Assembly (NCBI RefSeq): GCF_026151205.1
Contig: NC_087083.1
Coordinates: 12,956,944 to 13,020,943, forward strand
Length of the DNA: 64,000 bases
Direction: 5' to 3'
Origin: Bolinopsis microptera
Taxonomy: Eukaryota; Ctenophora; Tentaculata; Lobata; Bolinopsidae
Shown: positions 44,143-56,979 of the stretch, one piece after another
Layout of the letters: every line of letters begins with the position of its first letter
Position numbering within the stretch: position 1 is the stretch's first letter
Notes under the pieces: generated by a model
What the model saw: only the letters and a program-made list of their open reading frames with translations
What the model was told of the DNA's origin: nothing
The model's database searches: none
Translations under genes and position numbers: made by a program

Positions 44143-44416
44143 TTATGTCATAGAATTCGTACCGTTGAAGGAGGATATGCACAGTCTGTACAAATCTTTC
44201 TTGTCCTCGCTCATTTGTGCGAGAACGGTCTCAGGGAGCCTCGGGAAACCGTTGCACGGAATTCTCTGAAATGTTGTTATTGGTCGCTCCCACACCGGTG
44301 TCCGCGATGGCCTTGCCCATCGACCTGTCGAATTGCTCAATACCTGGTTTCTCACTTTCTAGGTAATCGCGATGAAAATTAATATTGGACGGACAACAGC
44401 TCCAATTATGGGTCAC
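44143..44416 (-). pseudogene. Exon-like remnant with MSEDKKDLYRLC
   Basis: Two overlapping minus frames look coding in turn: DYLESEKPGIEQFDRSMGKA (44416-44231), then PETVLAQMSEDKKDLYRLC (44220-44143). A short peptide starting MSEDHKM is found in the neighbouring duplicated segments (about 42890 and 43945), hinting at one gene family. A splice or frameshift would join them; not resolved. Confidence 0.3.
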
Positions 44417-44579
44417 TCCGTCGAGGAAACAGACAGTTGTAAGTGAGTTGCGATAATATTTATTTAGTATTCGTTATGCCACGTTGGCTTAATTTGAAAT
44501 ATGGTTGCAGATCAGTCCATTTACATATTGATCATATTAGTTGTATTTGTTTAATTCTCGGCCGAAACCGCAACTGTTC

Positions 44580-45352
44580 ATATAGTTATAACATAGTCTA
44601 AAAATGGACGTCTTAGAGGTAACGATCCTTTACGAATTCCTAAGCTTAGTAACATTGAATTTATCCAGCATGTCGTGAGTTCAGATTTTCCAGTGTTATT
44701 AAAATGTAGGCCATCCAGTGCAACTGCAAGGTGAGGCACACCAACATTTTAATTGTCAAACAGAAGGAAGTTTGGCGAGCGTCGTGAAAGATGAAGAAGC
44801 AGCTCGTTCAGGTTGTCAATTCTGTCGTTCAGCTCATGGTAAGGGTCTGCATTCAGGTTAACTGGTGTTATAGCGTCGAAGATGAATTGTGTTCCAGATT
44901 GACTTGTAAAATGTTTTAGGTGGTTATGCAAGGTCATTGTTTGTTTGTTTGGGGACTGGTTTATAATAATAATAATATCAATGTTTACGAATATAATAAC
45001 TATATTACATAATCATAAATGCATATCATAAATAGATCAAGTCTGAAACATTTCTGCATTTCTTATGTTTTATTTCGTCGCAGTGACTGCAAATTAGGAA
45101 CGAACGTGCTTTCGGAATACGTGTATTACATTTGTTGCAGCGTTGAGATTCGTTTGTCACACTCATAGAACTATTAGATAATGTCATATGATCAGCACAA
45201 CCGAATCTGAGGTCGTTCACTCCGGCACTGATGAGGACTAGATCAGACTGTTCTATTGACTTTGAGGCTTGATGTTGGGCTATGTCTCTCAGATGGAAAA
45301 GATCTTCTCTGAATGCAATGATCAAATAGTGGTTGATGTGGAATGGCATCAC
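44580..45352 (-). pseudogene. SGNH-hydrolase-like protein with PHD-like zinc finger
   Basis: Three minus-strand blocks: SDLVLISAGVNDLRFG (GxND block, about 45240-45195), a zinc-finger-like CNKCNTRIPK..ICSHCDEIKHKKC (about 45140-45050, C-x2-C-x12-C-x2-C-x4-H-x2-C), and after a gap FIFDAITPVNLN... (44885 on) with, in the next frame, ALDGLHFNNTGKSEL (about 44720-44670), the terminal D-x-x-H block. Such esterase plus PHD combinations are known in ORF1 of CR1/L2-type LINEs and in unrelated invertebrate genes. Here the finger lies inside the hydrolase order, or belongs to another exon. The nucleophile Ser block was not found. Confidence 0.5.
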
Positions 45353-45540
45353 GCTACAAATTTACGGTTGACACATGAGACCACGCAGTTACACAATATG
45401 TAGCCACAATTATTACCGCTGTTAAAATTATTAAAATCCTGAAAAGGGGTACAGGACACATTCTTAGTTTTGATAATGTATAATATGATAATATATAACG
45501 TGAACTGGACTAGTGGGCCCCTGAGTGCTACTCCTAACAA

Positions 45541-46850
45541 GATACTAAGCTCAGTCTGAAGAAATTTGATTTATTATTTAATATTTATTATTTAATTTAT
45601 TATTATTTAATTTATTATTTAATTTTATTTATCATTTGATTAATTTTATTTGTCATTTATTTGATGTTATCTGACTTGTCGGGATGAGCAGCAAATGACT
45701 GATTCTTGAATTCAGTCACGTCAAATGGAATCACTCCGTATTTAAAGACATATTCCATCATCGCTTCTGCGAACATGAGTTCATTGGGTTCACTGTTATC
45801 TTCGGGGCGTGACTCGTCAATAAGTGGATTAATCTCTGATGCAAGAGCAGCGACTTTCTGGTGAACACACGATTTGATTCCACAATCACATTAATGCGTT
45901 TTAGTACAGCGATCATAAGTGGCTTATTATACACGACCGAACTTTCTGAAGTGTTTCGGGGCAATTCGGTAATTTGCCGCTAAAACGTGTTGGCACAAAA
46001 ACCCTAGATTCAAGCTGTGGAAGTTATTGGAATCATGACAAAAAAGTGCGGTGAATTCTTATTTTAGACAACGTGAATTGGACTTATGGACTAGCTGGCC
46101 CCTGGGTGCAACGCCCTAACAAGGTACGTACCTAATGCTGCACAAATAAGCTCAGCCTGATGCAATTTGATTGAGTCTAACTAAGTACAATCAGAATTAC
46201 TATCATCACTCTTTGGGCTGGTATACTGGGTACTAATATTATATTAATTTATGGACAACAAATAGATAAGCTTGTGCTTTGTCGCAAATTCGTTTCTAGA
46301 AAATTTTATAATGCCCCATCTATTATAGGGGTCCTTATGTGCCGGTGTGTAGTCCCTCAAATTAAAAATTATTGCGATAATCAAATTAAGATATCAGATT
46401 TTTCGTCTTATTATCATTGATATAAGAATGGTGTAATTGTACGACTGTTATCAGTTTTTTACGCGACGAAGTTGTGACGAATCGCCGAATCGCGTTAGCT
46501 TTTAAGTTATATATAATAATAGTCGTGTATCTTGTATTATTTGTAAACCTAACTTGATACTAATAATGGGATGGTTCTGGCGGAATCTCGACTTCCTACG
46601 TTTGCCCTTTTACGAAGTACAGGATGATGGAGGTTTGCCTACAAAAGCTTGATTGGTTACCGGCCGGGCCTTGGAGAAGCAGGAAGCGTGGTACCGATAT
46701 AGGATATAGGATGGAGCAGCCACTTTTATAACCCCGCTAACGTCCCTATTGTTAATTGTAGATCCGCTGCAGGCTCCAACTACCACCGTGGGCCTTACCC
46801 CATGGTAGCTAAGGGGGGGAGGGGGGGACTAGCTGGCCACTCCCCTAGCT
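45541..46850. other. No recognisable feature
   Basis: AT-rich sequence with ATTTATT-type low complexity at 45565-45665. No supported gene. A minus frame at 45758-45964 has no motif. Confidence 0.4.
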
Positions 46851-48230
46851 CATGAAACCATGCTTAGTGGGAATTAGGTCTGATACTACAGTTTTATTTT
46901 CCTGTTTAAATAAATACAAATATTTTTTGTCTAGTACGATACGTCATCATCTGGACTTCATCACTGTATTGAGTGCTCTGCACTGCGTGTGGGTAGACTA
47001 TTACAGTGCACTAAGTGCCCTAGCCCCGGCCATGCCAAGTGAAAATCAATAGCAAATCACGGTACTTTCCAGTCTCCGCCACAATAAGTCAGCCGAGACT
47101 TTATACATTTACATTTAACGCCCGGCCCGCTCCTCTGGTAGTCAGTATAGCAATCCCGCACGGTGCACATTCATTTTGCACATTGCACCAGTCCAGCGCC
47201 AAGCTTCTGGAATCATCCCCAGTGTAAGCCCCACTGACTACCAGCAATTATTTGGGTAGCCAATTTAAAGCCGGGAACTAATATCTCGTGATTACTGACT
47301 AGTTAGATCACACAAACTGCCCTCTTAGAACCGTGAAACTAACTGGCTCCAAAACACGTTGACAGAAATTTTATTAAGCACAGAGTATTATCAGATTAGT
47401 GCTGAGAGCACCCCAGCAATCAGCATCGGTTGCTTTGTTTTTGTACCAAATAACACAAGAACATTAATAAAGAAATTATCTGGACAACAGGGCCAGCCCC
47501 TGAGCCCCTGTTGCCACTTCCGAGCACAAATCTTCTCAAAGTTTTCAACACAAAATTATAACGCGTCGGAAGCCTGGGAACCAAGGACTTTGGTTCCCCC
47601 GGAGTAAATTAATTGAATCAGTCGCTCATGGCTCTTATCTCATGAGAGCCGTGTAACACTACCCCGTTATTGTTTTGTTACCCAGCCACTGCCTTCGCTG
47701 GTATTAAACCATATCAAATTTAAAACTGTCCCCTGCCCCAAATTTATGGTTAGAAAAGGCAGTGCCGGCAATAAACTTTGAACTTTATACATCGCCATCA
47801 CCATTTCGCCACACACAGGGTGATTTACATTATTGTTTACTTTGTTTGACGATGCTTGTTTATTTATATAATTCCGATATTTGACAGTTGCATTTATCCA
47901 AGTATTTTACTAGTACCGAAGATTAATACTTACAAAATTATCACTCAATATTCGTAATGAGCAACAAACTAATCCTGAGCATTCCCCAAGCCGTATGGAC
48001 GGCTCTTCCATAGATGCATTAATATTATAGTCCTGGTAGGACATTGAATCCTGTGACCCAGTTGCACAAGCTTAAGATAGGCCACGTATATCTCGTGCCT
48101 TGTATGATCTGTCTTATAGTCGTCTCGATGCAGATCAAACGTGTTCTAATCCTGATTTCCTGCTCCACGCTACATCAGGTTATCATAACCGTTATGTACA
48201 CTTTTAAAGAACACTTTCAAGCAAATCAAA
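46851..48230. other. No recognisable feature
   Basis: Several short plus-strand frames (46852-47607) without motifs. No repeats with internal copies seen. Confidence 0.35.
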
Positions 48231-48236
48231 TACCCC

Positions 48237-48497
48237 AGTTAACGTTATCTAGTATGTTACTAACTTAGGTGGTCCCCTTACACTCGTTTACACTTGTTCT
48301 AGAATCCTAATAATCACTTACACGTACTTGTTGAGTGAAACTTGACACTTTGAAATCGACAGCAACCTCAGTCAACGTTATCTAGTATTTTACTAACTTA
48401 GGTGGTCCCCTTAAACACTCGTTTACACTTGTTCTAGAATCCTGATAATCACCTACACTTGTTGAGTGAAACTTGACACTTTGAAATCGACAGCAAC
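48237..48497. repeat. Tandem duplication of about 130 bp
   Basis: Two units containing AACGTTATCTAGTATGTTAC, TTAGGTGGTCCCCTTA, TTCTAGAATCCT and GACACTTTGAAATCGACAGC in direct succession, differing at a few sites. Confidence 0.9.
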
Positions 48498-49040
48498 CTT
48501 TCCTCTCCGTTGCTCTTTGTTACAGTTCTGATTGAGTCGTGTATTATTATTAAGTCTCATGATTTGATGTTTCTTTCATTCAAATTTCTGATTGTTTTTG
48601 AATAGATTATTACAACTTTTTTTAGTACTGTCAACATTACTATATATAACAAATAGTTTGAGAATATGTGCATGACGTAGAAATTTCGATCCGTTATATT
48701 CATCTATTTATTTCCATTAAAATCTGTTTTCACTGAGTCTATTCAGAAACAATCAGACAATCAGAAATTTTAGGAAAGAAACATTTGTACAGTTCGTTAT
48801 TTTAGCTGCTTAGAAGTGTGGTCCGGGCTCGTATATACAAAGTATTTGTTTTGTGCTCAGCTATAATATGTTTTTATTCGATAATTGTTAGATTTGTTAA
48901 TTTGTTGAATAATCGTTCGAATTGATAATTTGTTAGATAGTTGTTCGACAATGTCATTATGAAGGGCAACTAAACTGAAGGTCAGCCAGATCTCAGGGTG
49001 AGTACATCTTTTACAAAATCGCGAATAATTTGAGTTCTTT

Positions 49041-49654
49041 TTATAGGGATGACCTTTCGGGGTCTAAAAACACTCTTCCGCTAATCCTGCGGAGGTCATT
49101 GAGGATGTTTCCATCTCTAGTTTGAGGGCTAAGGAGGGCGCCCACCGTGCAGTTATCGAGGATAAGGTGGGCTGTAAAATCTTGAGTGGGGTTTTTGGGG
49201 GCTGATTTGGCATGGCTAGTGTCTCGCACTTCTCTCCGGGATTTTCCCTGTGTAAAGGTTAGTTTGAACGACATATGTTTATCGGCTATACAACTTTACG
49301 TGATCAATTAAAAAGGCACTTAGTCTAAATTGGACGTTGGGGATCTAGGTTGTCTGGATAAGCTTTTCTAGCCAGGTTGGAGAGCTCTAGGTGGTAGGAC
49401 CATATGTCCTCATTCCGAAGTCTTTTCCTTGCCCGGAGCTCCGTGATGAACTTTTCTCTGTTGTTATTGTAGCCCTCCGCGCGTCTGATTGCTGTTATTA
49501 GGTCGTCCATTACGTAGTCTCCCTGATTGACCAATCTCGCCAGCCCGTTGAGTGTCCTGTCGTCTAGGAGCGATATTAGGAGGTCGCACTGGTGTTGGTC
49601 GGGGACGTTGGCAGCTCTGGAGTAGGCTTGAAACCTTACCTGTCCCTGATACAA
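49041..49654 (-). pseudogene. Gag-like fragment of an LTR retrotransposon
   Basis: The frame 49654-49325 has a Gag capsid pattern (DQHQCDLLISLLDDRTLNGL, then NNREKFITELRARKRLRNED and LSNLARKAYPD). The frame 49274-49041 downstream on the same strand shows no motif but shares the flanking repeat TAAA(T/C)TGGACGTTGGGGAT (49326 and 49682). The AYPD block is shared in type with the gag at 62980-63513, so related elements are present. Confidence 0.5.
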
Positions 49655-50385
49655 CGATACTTGATCATTAAAAATATATTTAATCTAAACTGGACGTTGG
49701 GGATACAACTTTACGTGGCCATTAAAAAGGATTGATAATAATTAGCTAGCGAGAGGCAGTAGGGCTAGCTAGTTGGTTTGAGAGTCCTGAGCGGTGCTAG
49801 TGGGTATGTCTTTGTTCCAGGTTGTATGCTTTCTAGGAATACTTGCTGTTACACTTGGATGGGGCGTTTTGCGGTCGGTATTTTTGTACTGAATAATTAA
49901 ATTTTGAAGGGTGGGGGGTTGTAATTGCGATCGTAAGGAAACTACTTTATTTGGACAGCTCACACCATATTACATTAAGACGTACCTGGATTATCGTACC
50001 AAGGGCAACATTTTTAAGGGCCGCCTTTTAAGTAATATACTAGACAACGTGACGGTCATTGACTGGGGTATTCGGTTCATTTAGTGTATTCTACGCGAGT
50101 TGATTGAAGTTGAACGTGGATTATAAAATAAGGAAAGGGTACAAAATGCTTGTTACAATTTGAATCACTTTAGTTATATTAAATTTAAATATTATATAAT
50201 CATTAATTCTCGGGAGTGGCCTCCAGTTGTTCAGGATGGCCAACTCCCTCTTCCTGTTTTTTTAATTTTCACTAATTCTTCTTTCTCAGGATCTTCTTTT
50301 CTTCCTCGTCCACTTCCCTTTCCTGTCTTAGTTACCGCGTTTTTTACTTTTCTGTTGTTGTTCTGTAATTCTTAAAAAGTAATTA

Positions 50386-50640
50386 TTATTCTGTAAAGTA
50401 AAATATAGCTTTCGCACAAATAATAATACGCGTGTTACACTTAATATTATCCAAAATCTTACATAATCTTAAACTTATTACAACAAATATATGAAATAAA
50501 ATATGACATAAGGTCATCGTCATCGTCACCCGTTCCACTTCTGGTGCAGTTGTCGAATGCCTTCTTGAGGAAACCTCGGGCATTCTTCTCCAACTCCACT
50601 CTCACCTATAATTTGAATTTTGTTATAAAATGTCACATTA
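50386..50640 (-). pseudogene. Array copy D: fused, shortened exon
   Basis: The minus strand reads VRVELEKNARGFLKKAFDNC then, without an intron, TAPEVERVTMTMTL in a second frame. These pieces correspond to separate exons b and c of copy C (52671-52787 and 52250-52522). Deletion of the intron and part of both exons is implied, so the copy is dead. Confidence 0.55.
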
Positions 50641-51349
50641 ATCCATCATTATGAATGAATAAATTAAACAATAATGAATGAACTTTATCCTTTCTCCATA
50701 CACACACTTTCTGATATGTAGTCTTATATGTGGTGTTTTTCTGTAGTATCAGTTTAACGTGGGTAGAAACGGTATTGCAATAGCGTAGATTATTGCGAAA
50801 AGGGATTCACTTAAAATAACTTAAAAGTAATATTTATTTTTGATTCAAACTATCCCTGAGTTTAACTTTACCGATAATTTATTTTGGTCATAATTGGTGT
50901 TTAAGCTTAAATTATAAGTATCATACTCTTTCTGAGTTTTAACGATTTATTTTCAAGCAGATGCAAACGTCATAGCCAAGTTAGCCATGTTATAAATTTC
51001 AGTTTTTATTATTATTATTATTTTGAATACCATATAATATAATATAGTTTTGTTATTTGTTACTCACCCATTGTTATTTTTCGTCTGTACTTCTTCGTTG
51101 GATGAATGTGGATTGGAATCATTATTTGCCATATCTTTATAGCTAAGATAGGGTCAGGTGGTGATAATTTCGATTTCAAACTTGTAAATAGTCATTGAAA
51201 TTGCATAATTCAGATAACAATCTAGATGGTTCATACTAAGTTGTAATTTTATTATGGATTGATTGCAGTATTATAAACGATTGCTTTAAAGTGAACTAAA
51301 TTATAAAATAATATAAATATATAATGATATAATTTACAAATATAATGAA

Positions 51350-51607
51350 CTATGTTGTTGTAAACAATCGTTCTAAAACGACATGATCCACAAAAACTTC
51401 CGAGACATCAGTCCATTTCAGCAACTGAGTCTCTGAAGCCGAAAGTCTCATTAGGCCGTCTAAGTTTTTGAATTGCACTGCTGTATTCACTAATAGCCCC
51501 GCTATCAAGTTCACAAATGCAACGCTGCATTTTTCTGAACTAACTGTACAATTTGTTCCATTCAACTGTAAGCATGCCGGACGCAGAGATTTCGCAAGAG
51601 GCCTCAA
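51350..51607 (-). CDS. Unidentified 85-codon ORF
   Basis: Helical, Leu/Val-rich frame (LIAGLLVNTAVQFKNLDGLM) starting at ATG. It lies between array copies on the same strand. No family recognised; could be an exon of the array gene. Confidence 0.25.
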   Translation of the reverse strand: MRPLAKSLRPACLQLNGTNCTVSSEKCSVAFVNLIAGLLVNTAVQFKNLDGLMRLSASETQLLKWTDVSEVFVDHVVLERLFTTT

Positions 51608-52249
51608 TTCACAAGTTATTCCACTTGATATTAGCGCCTGAGATATTTGATATATATATTATTTTGTAGAAGCTCAGATTAAATTCTGTCATTCTGACTA
51701 TCATGTTTATCAATTGATTAATTGACTATAGCTCCATAATGCTCACACTGTAACATTGCCCTTTCGTGGACCATAACGGGAATTATAAATGTGAACTTCG
51801 TTAATTAAAATAATTCTTTTAAAGAGTAATGTAAAATTATTTTACATGTCTTGTTAAATATATCTTAAGCTCGACATGACTACCGCTCGAACTTTTTTAA
51901 CAACGCTATTGATATCTTTTACAAATTTATTCATGTATTATTTTGTATCATGCTCACTTTGTCGTAACAGACTTTGTCTCGAGAGTACCACTTATCCTTG
52001 TATTCTAATACTTCTGTTGGAAGTGAGAATCTTACACATCTTGTACTATTTGCAGCCCGAAATTCTGGTCAGACGGTCTGAGTCACTTATGAAGCGATAG
52101 AGAATAAATGTTAAGTGATGCAAATGAAACTTGGTTTTTTTCCTATCAAATGCTTTCTTCTCAATTTTGAGTAATTTGTAATACCCCCGAAAGTTCCTCT
52201 GCAAACTCACAAAAACAAAGAACAAATCAAAAATAAATTATAATAATAA

Positions 52250-53110
52250 TTAAATAATATCTACAATTTCTATATACAATCCCTTCCAACACCTAACCTC
52301 ATAGTCCCTCCCCACCTCCAACAGAGGTGCCCTTCTATATACTCTTACATTCTTCTTGAAGATCACCGTTTTATGATGCTCCTCTCCACACTTCCAGTAC
52401 AGCTCGTGACCAACGCTGTATTGGTACTTTTTGGAGAGTTTGTTCTCCAACCTCATCCTTGACGTCACCCGCTCCACCTCGGGTATCACCTCGTCAAATG
52501 CACAGGCATCACAGTCTGTGCGCTATGAACAAATATATTTGTTTGAAATTATTTGATAATAAAAATATAAAAATATAAAAATATAAAAAAACATTTTTAT
52601 CATATACCACCATTTCATTACACAATCATTCAATAAAATTGTTATCCGAGAAAATATTATCGAACTGTACCTGTCTATTCTCAATCTCCATACTGGCCCA
52701 ACATCTGGTGTAGTTGGCGAATGCCTTCTTCTCCATTTTCACCAGTTTGAAAAACCCTCGGGCATTCTTCTCCAACTCCACTCTCACCTATAATTTGAAT
52801 TTTGTTATAAAATATCACATTAATCCATCATTCTGAATGAATAAATTAAACAATAAAAATAAAAAATAATGTCATGTTAACCTGTTCAGTGTTCGCCAGC
52901 CTCAAACGCGAGCACTTTCTTTTTCTCCCATATGCAGACTGATTGGAATGTGGTCTCTTATGGCATCTCGTCCGGCATGCCAGAATTAAGGAGGACTTTC
53001 CATGGCTTCCCCTCCACAAACTCCTCGATTACATAGGTTTTACCGCTTACCTTTTCCGTTACAAGGTATACTTTTGTGTACCGCATGTACTCAACAACAA
53101 TACCATGTTC
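52250..53110 (-). CDS. Array copy C: multi-exon gene of unknown family
   Basis: Exon a (to 52882, donor CAG|GTTAAC) includes upstream coding TKVYLVTEKVSGKTYVIEEF and VEGKPWKVLLNSGMPDEMP. Exon b (52787-52671, TAG|GTGAGAG to CAG|GTACAG) reads VRVELEKNARGFFKLVKMEK then KAFANYTRCWASMEIENRQ. Exon c (52522-52250) reads IPEVERVTSRMRLENKLSKK, VGHELYWKCGEEHHKTVIFK and a stop. Exon a has an in-frame stop (TAA near 52947) and a second near its donor (GAACACTGA), so the copy may be a pseudogene or my exon limits are off. YVIEEFVEGK..K..LNSG vaguely recalls alpha-kinase text, not enough to call it. Confidence 0.5.
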
Positions 53111-53400
53111 TGTTCAGGTTGCCTGATCAAACGTTAACATTTTATCTTCTTTACCTTTTTTTCAGCAGTTTATACTCGTCAACTTTCCTATTTTTCGCTA
53201 AATTATGGTGTTGGCGTACTTATACATCTTCGATTAACTCATCCAATCTGTCTAAAAAGACAGCTAATCGTCGAATAACTTAACAATATGTAAAATATTA
53301 TGTTGGATAACGATAATATAACATATGATATCAATAATGTTAATCAATACAATTTTATCTGAATAAATTTGCTTATGAATAATTAATATCAAACCTTACC

Positions 53401-53705
53401 TGACGTTCACCAACGGCTACACTCGAGAAACATTTCAGACAGCTATCGAATGATTCCTTCTTAATGGCAACCAACTTTAAGAAACCCCGTGCGTTTTTCT
53501 CCACAGACAGCTTCACCTGTAATTTTAATTTTGTTATTAAATATCCCATCAATTCATCTCCGCGAATGAATGAATTGAATAAATAATTTTTAAAAAATGT
53601 TATAATAACCTGATCGCCGACTTCAAAATCACTCAACATCTCCCTCTTTAACTTATGCAAATGAAACTGAGTTACTTCCTCTTTCACACATTGGTATTTA
53701 TACAC
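53401..53705 (-). CDS. Array copy B: exons a and b
   Basis: Exon a (53705-53611) reads VKEEVTQFHLHKLKREMLSD then FEVGDQ, with donor CAG|GTTATT. A 94-base intron follows. Exon b (53516-53401) reads VKLSVEKNARGFLKLVAIKK, then ESFDSCLKCFSSVAVGERQ, with donor CAG|GTAAGG. Exon structure, phases and the KNARGF core match copies A and C. No exon c was seen before copy C starts. Confidence 0.5.
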
Positions 53706-53719
53706 CTATCAATCACATG

Positions 53720-53832
53720 CTATCCTCAATGTCCACACTAGCCCAACATCTGGTAAAGTTATCGAACGCTTTCTTCTCCATTTTGAGCAGTTTGTAATAC
53801 CCCCGGGCATTCTTTTGTAACTCCACTCTTAC
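53720..53832 (-). pseudogene. Array copy A: exon b
   Basis: After acceptor TAG|GTAAGAG the strand reads VRVELQKNARGYYKLLKMEK then KAFDNFTRCWASVDIEDSM and a stop, without the donor seen in copies B and C. Its upstream exon a lies at 59648-59715, now separated by the 5.7-kb transposon in the intron. Confidence 0.5.
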
Positions 53833-55919
53833 CTATAACTTGAATTTTATTATAAAATATCGCATTAATCCATCATTATAAATGAATAAATGGCAAGTTT
53901 CCATAAACGATATTTTATGATCGTCGCCGATAATCGCTTATTGAGCGCTTTTTCGGCGCTTTTTTTTTAAAAAACCGTTTACAATCGCTTTTTTTACGAT
54001 TATAAACGGTTCAAAAAAAATCGCTTATAATCGATTATAATTGGTGTCATAATTCAAAAAAGCGCTTTTTTGAATTTAAAAGCGCTTATAAGCGCTTTTA
54101 AGCGCTTACTAGCGTCGCTGAGCGATTTGAAAGCGGTTTTCCAGTAGGATTGGCGCCAAAAACGGGTGCATAAGCGGTTGGCCGGATAAGCGATTCGTAG
54201 GCGCTTTTTTGAACCATTTATAAGCGATTATAAGCGCTTATAAGTGGGGTGCAATTTAGCTGTTTGTAAAGCGCAAACAAAGCGCTTATAAGCGCTTTTA
54301 AAATTGAGTCAGGAAAACGCTATATTACATCTTATAACCGCTTATAATCGATTATAATCGCTTTTTTAGAAATCGCTTATAACGGCTAATTCATCGCTAA
54401 TTTACCGCTTTTACCGCTTTTCCTATCATCCATGGCCAGGTGAGCAGGAATTAAAAAGCGCTTATAAGCGCTTTTTCGATGCTGCCCCTAACCTGGTCGG
54501 AACGGGGTAGTGCCCGGAATTTAAAAGCGCTTATAAGCGCTTTTTCGATGCTGCCCCTAACCTGGTCGGAACGGGGGAGTGCCCGGAATTAAAAAGCGCT
54601 TATAAGCGATTTCTCAATTCCCCTTTGGCTTTACCTGGTCGGAACTGGAAATCAGAGTGCCCGCTTATAAGTGCTTTTCTGTGCAACCTGGGCCTGGGGT
54701 GCACCGGCAGAGTCAGGATTTAAAAGCGCTTATAGGCGCTTATGATCGCTTTTCTACCGCTTTTCCTATCACCCATGGCCTGGTTGGCAGGAATTAGAAA
54801 GCGCTTATAAGCACTTTTTCAATGCTGCACCTAACCCGGTCGGAACGGGGGAGTGCCCGGAATTAAAAAGCGCTTATAAGCGATTTCTTAATTACCCTTA
54901 ACCTGGTCGGAACTGGAAATCAGAGTGCCCGATTATAAGTGCTTTTCTGTGCAACCTGGGGTGCACCGGCAGAGTCAGGATTTAAAAGCGCTTATGATCG
55001 CTTTTCTACCGCTTTTCCCATCACCCATGGCCTGGTTGGCAGGAATTATAAAGCGCTTATAAGCGCTTTTTCAATGCTGCCCCTAACCTGGTCGGAACGG
55101 GGGAGTGCCCGGAATTAAAAAGCGCTTATAAGCGCTTTTTAAATGCTGCCCCTAACCTTGTCGGAACTGGAAATCAGAGTGCCCGCTTATAAGTGCTTTT
55201 CTGAGCAACCTGGGGTGCACCGGCAGAGTCAGGATTTAAAAGCGCTTATGATCGCTTTTCTACCGCTTTTCCTATCACCCATGGCCTGGTTGGCAAGAAT
55301 TAGAAAGCGCTTATAAGCGCTTTTTCAATGCTGCCCCTAACCTGGTCGTAACGGGGGAGTGCCCGGAATTAAAAAGCGCTTATAAGCGATTTCTCAATTC
55401 CCCTTAACCTGGTCGGAACTGGAAATCAGAGTGCCCGCTTATAAGTGCTTTTCTGTGCAATCTGGGGTCACCGGCAGAGTCAGGATTTAAAAGCGCTTAT
55501 GATCGCTTTTCTACCGCTTTTCCTATCACCCATGGCCTGGTTGGCAGGAATTAGAAAGCGCTTATAAGCACTTTTTCAATGCTGCCCCTAGGCCCTAACC
55601 TGGTCGGAACGGGGGAGTGCCCGGAATTAAAGAGCGCTTATAAGCGCTTTCTCAATGCCCCTTAACCTGGTAAAAGTCGCGTAATTTGACCAAATTCGTT
55701 GATTTTTTGTCGTATTATTTTGGACACTTTCCTTGTAAGTCTATGAGTAAGCTCACCAATTTTTGTTGCAATCGGAGGTCGGGAAGGATACTCAATATAT
55801 TTTTGTTTGAAGAAAATTGTGCTGGCCGAAATTAGCGCTAAAAACCATACTACTATACAGTCGGCACGCGCGGCTCACTGTCGATGGCGGACTACCTATC
55901 TGGATAGAGCAACGGCAGC

Positions 55920-56865
55920 ACGTGACTAAAAGTAAAACGGTTTTTGCCCATGTAACTCTCCAGGGAAGTATTTTTACCCTACTTCATGGCGGGTGATTCG
56001 GGATCAGCGTCCAAAAAATACACCGATTCAGATCAATATCATACCCAAAGGCCTTTTCACAAGAATTTTCTTAAAATTTGGGCGAGCGACTTCGTAGGAG
56101 CGACTCAAACGCGCAAGCTGGCGCGGTTTATTTGTTGCAGTTTTACTACAGTGGGGTGACATATGTTTTCGTCACTTCTGAATGCGCGCATTTTAGCGCG
56201 CGAGTTTCAAGTTTGCGTGCACGTCACGTGATATTGTTAGCAGTGAGTGTAATCACGAGTCTGGAGAATTTGATAGTACAAGGCCCAGACCCTTTGGCGT
56301 ATCTGTAGTAAATTTTGTGGCGATGTAATATCTATGACACCACTAAAAATTGGGGAATAGGGAAGTGTTCACAATATCCAACTTAGCATGGTAAACTTAT
56401 GCTATCTCTGGCTGAAGATTTACAACTCTAACAGTATTTATTTTAATCAACTGAGAAACATTTGGTCTTGTTACCGGCTCTTACTAATTCGCTCGCCCAA
56501 AAATTTCACGTGACTTTGGTTTTTATGGTTTTGCAGCCGTACAAAACGGTTTTACATAAACCCTAGGCCTAATCCCAACCCTAACCCTAACCATAACCCC
56601 GAAGCTATCCATAACCCTAACCACAACCCTAACCCTAACCCGAGCCCTAAACAATCGAATTCATGTTTTATTACCATGTCACGTGACCAAAACGGTTTTT
56701 TGCCCATAACTCTGCAGGGAAGTATTTTTACCCTACGTCATGAGGGGTGATTCGGAATCAGCGTCAAAAAATACACCGATTCAGATTACTTTCATACCCA
56801 TAGGGCCTTTTCACAAGAATTTTCTTAAAATTTGGGCGAGCGATTTAGTAGAAGCGCTTGTTACC
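55920..56865. repeat. Internal direct repeat of the foldback element (55920-56100 and 56691-56865)
   Basis: Both copies share AGGGAAGTATTTTTACCCTA, AAAAAATACACCGATTCAGA, GGGCCTTTTCACAAGAATTT and AAATTTGGGCGAGCGA in order. The open frames at 56078-56308 and 56740-56940 run over these and show no protein motif. Confidence 0.85.
56577..56643. repeat. Interstitial telomere-type repeats (CCCTAA)n
   Basis: About nine imperfect CCCTAACCCTAACC units (with CCATAACCC variants) between the two internal direct repeats of the foldback element. Confidence 0.85.
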
Positions 56866-56979
56866 TCATCAATTTTATCGAAATCGAACGATGCAGTACA
56901 AAGATATTCCGTTTTAAACTTCATGGTAATATTGAAGTAGAAAAAAGTTCGTCGCTTGCTATTAGTATTAAAACTTGAC

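Noticed and set aside
52943..53110. Alpha-kinase domain in array copy C exon a
   Set aside because: Only a short stretch (VIEEFVEGK..K..LNSG) recalls the family; the catalytic and zinc-binding blocks that should follow are absent.
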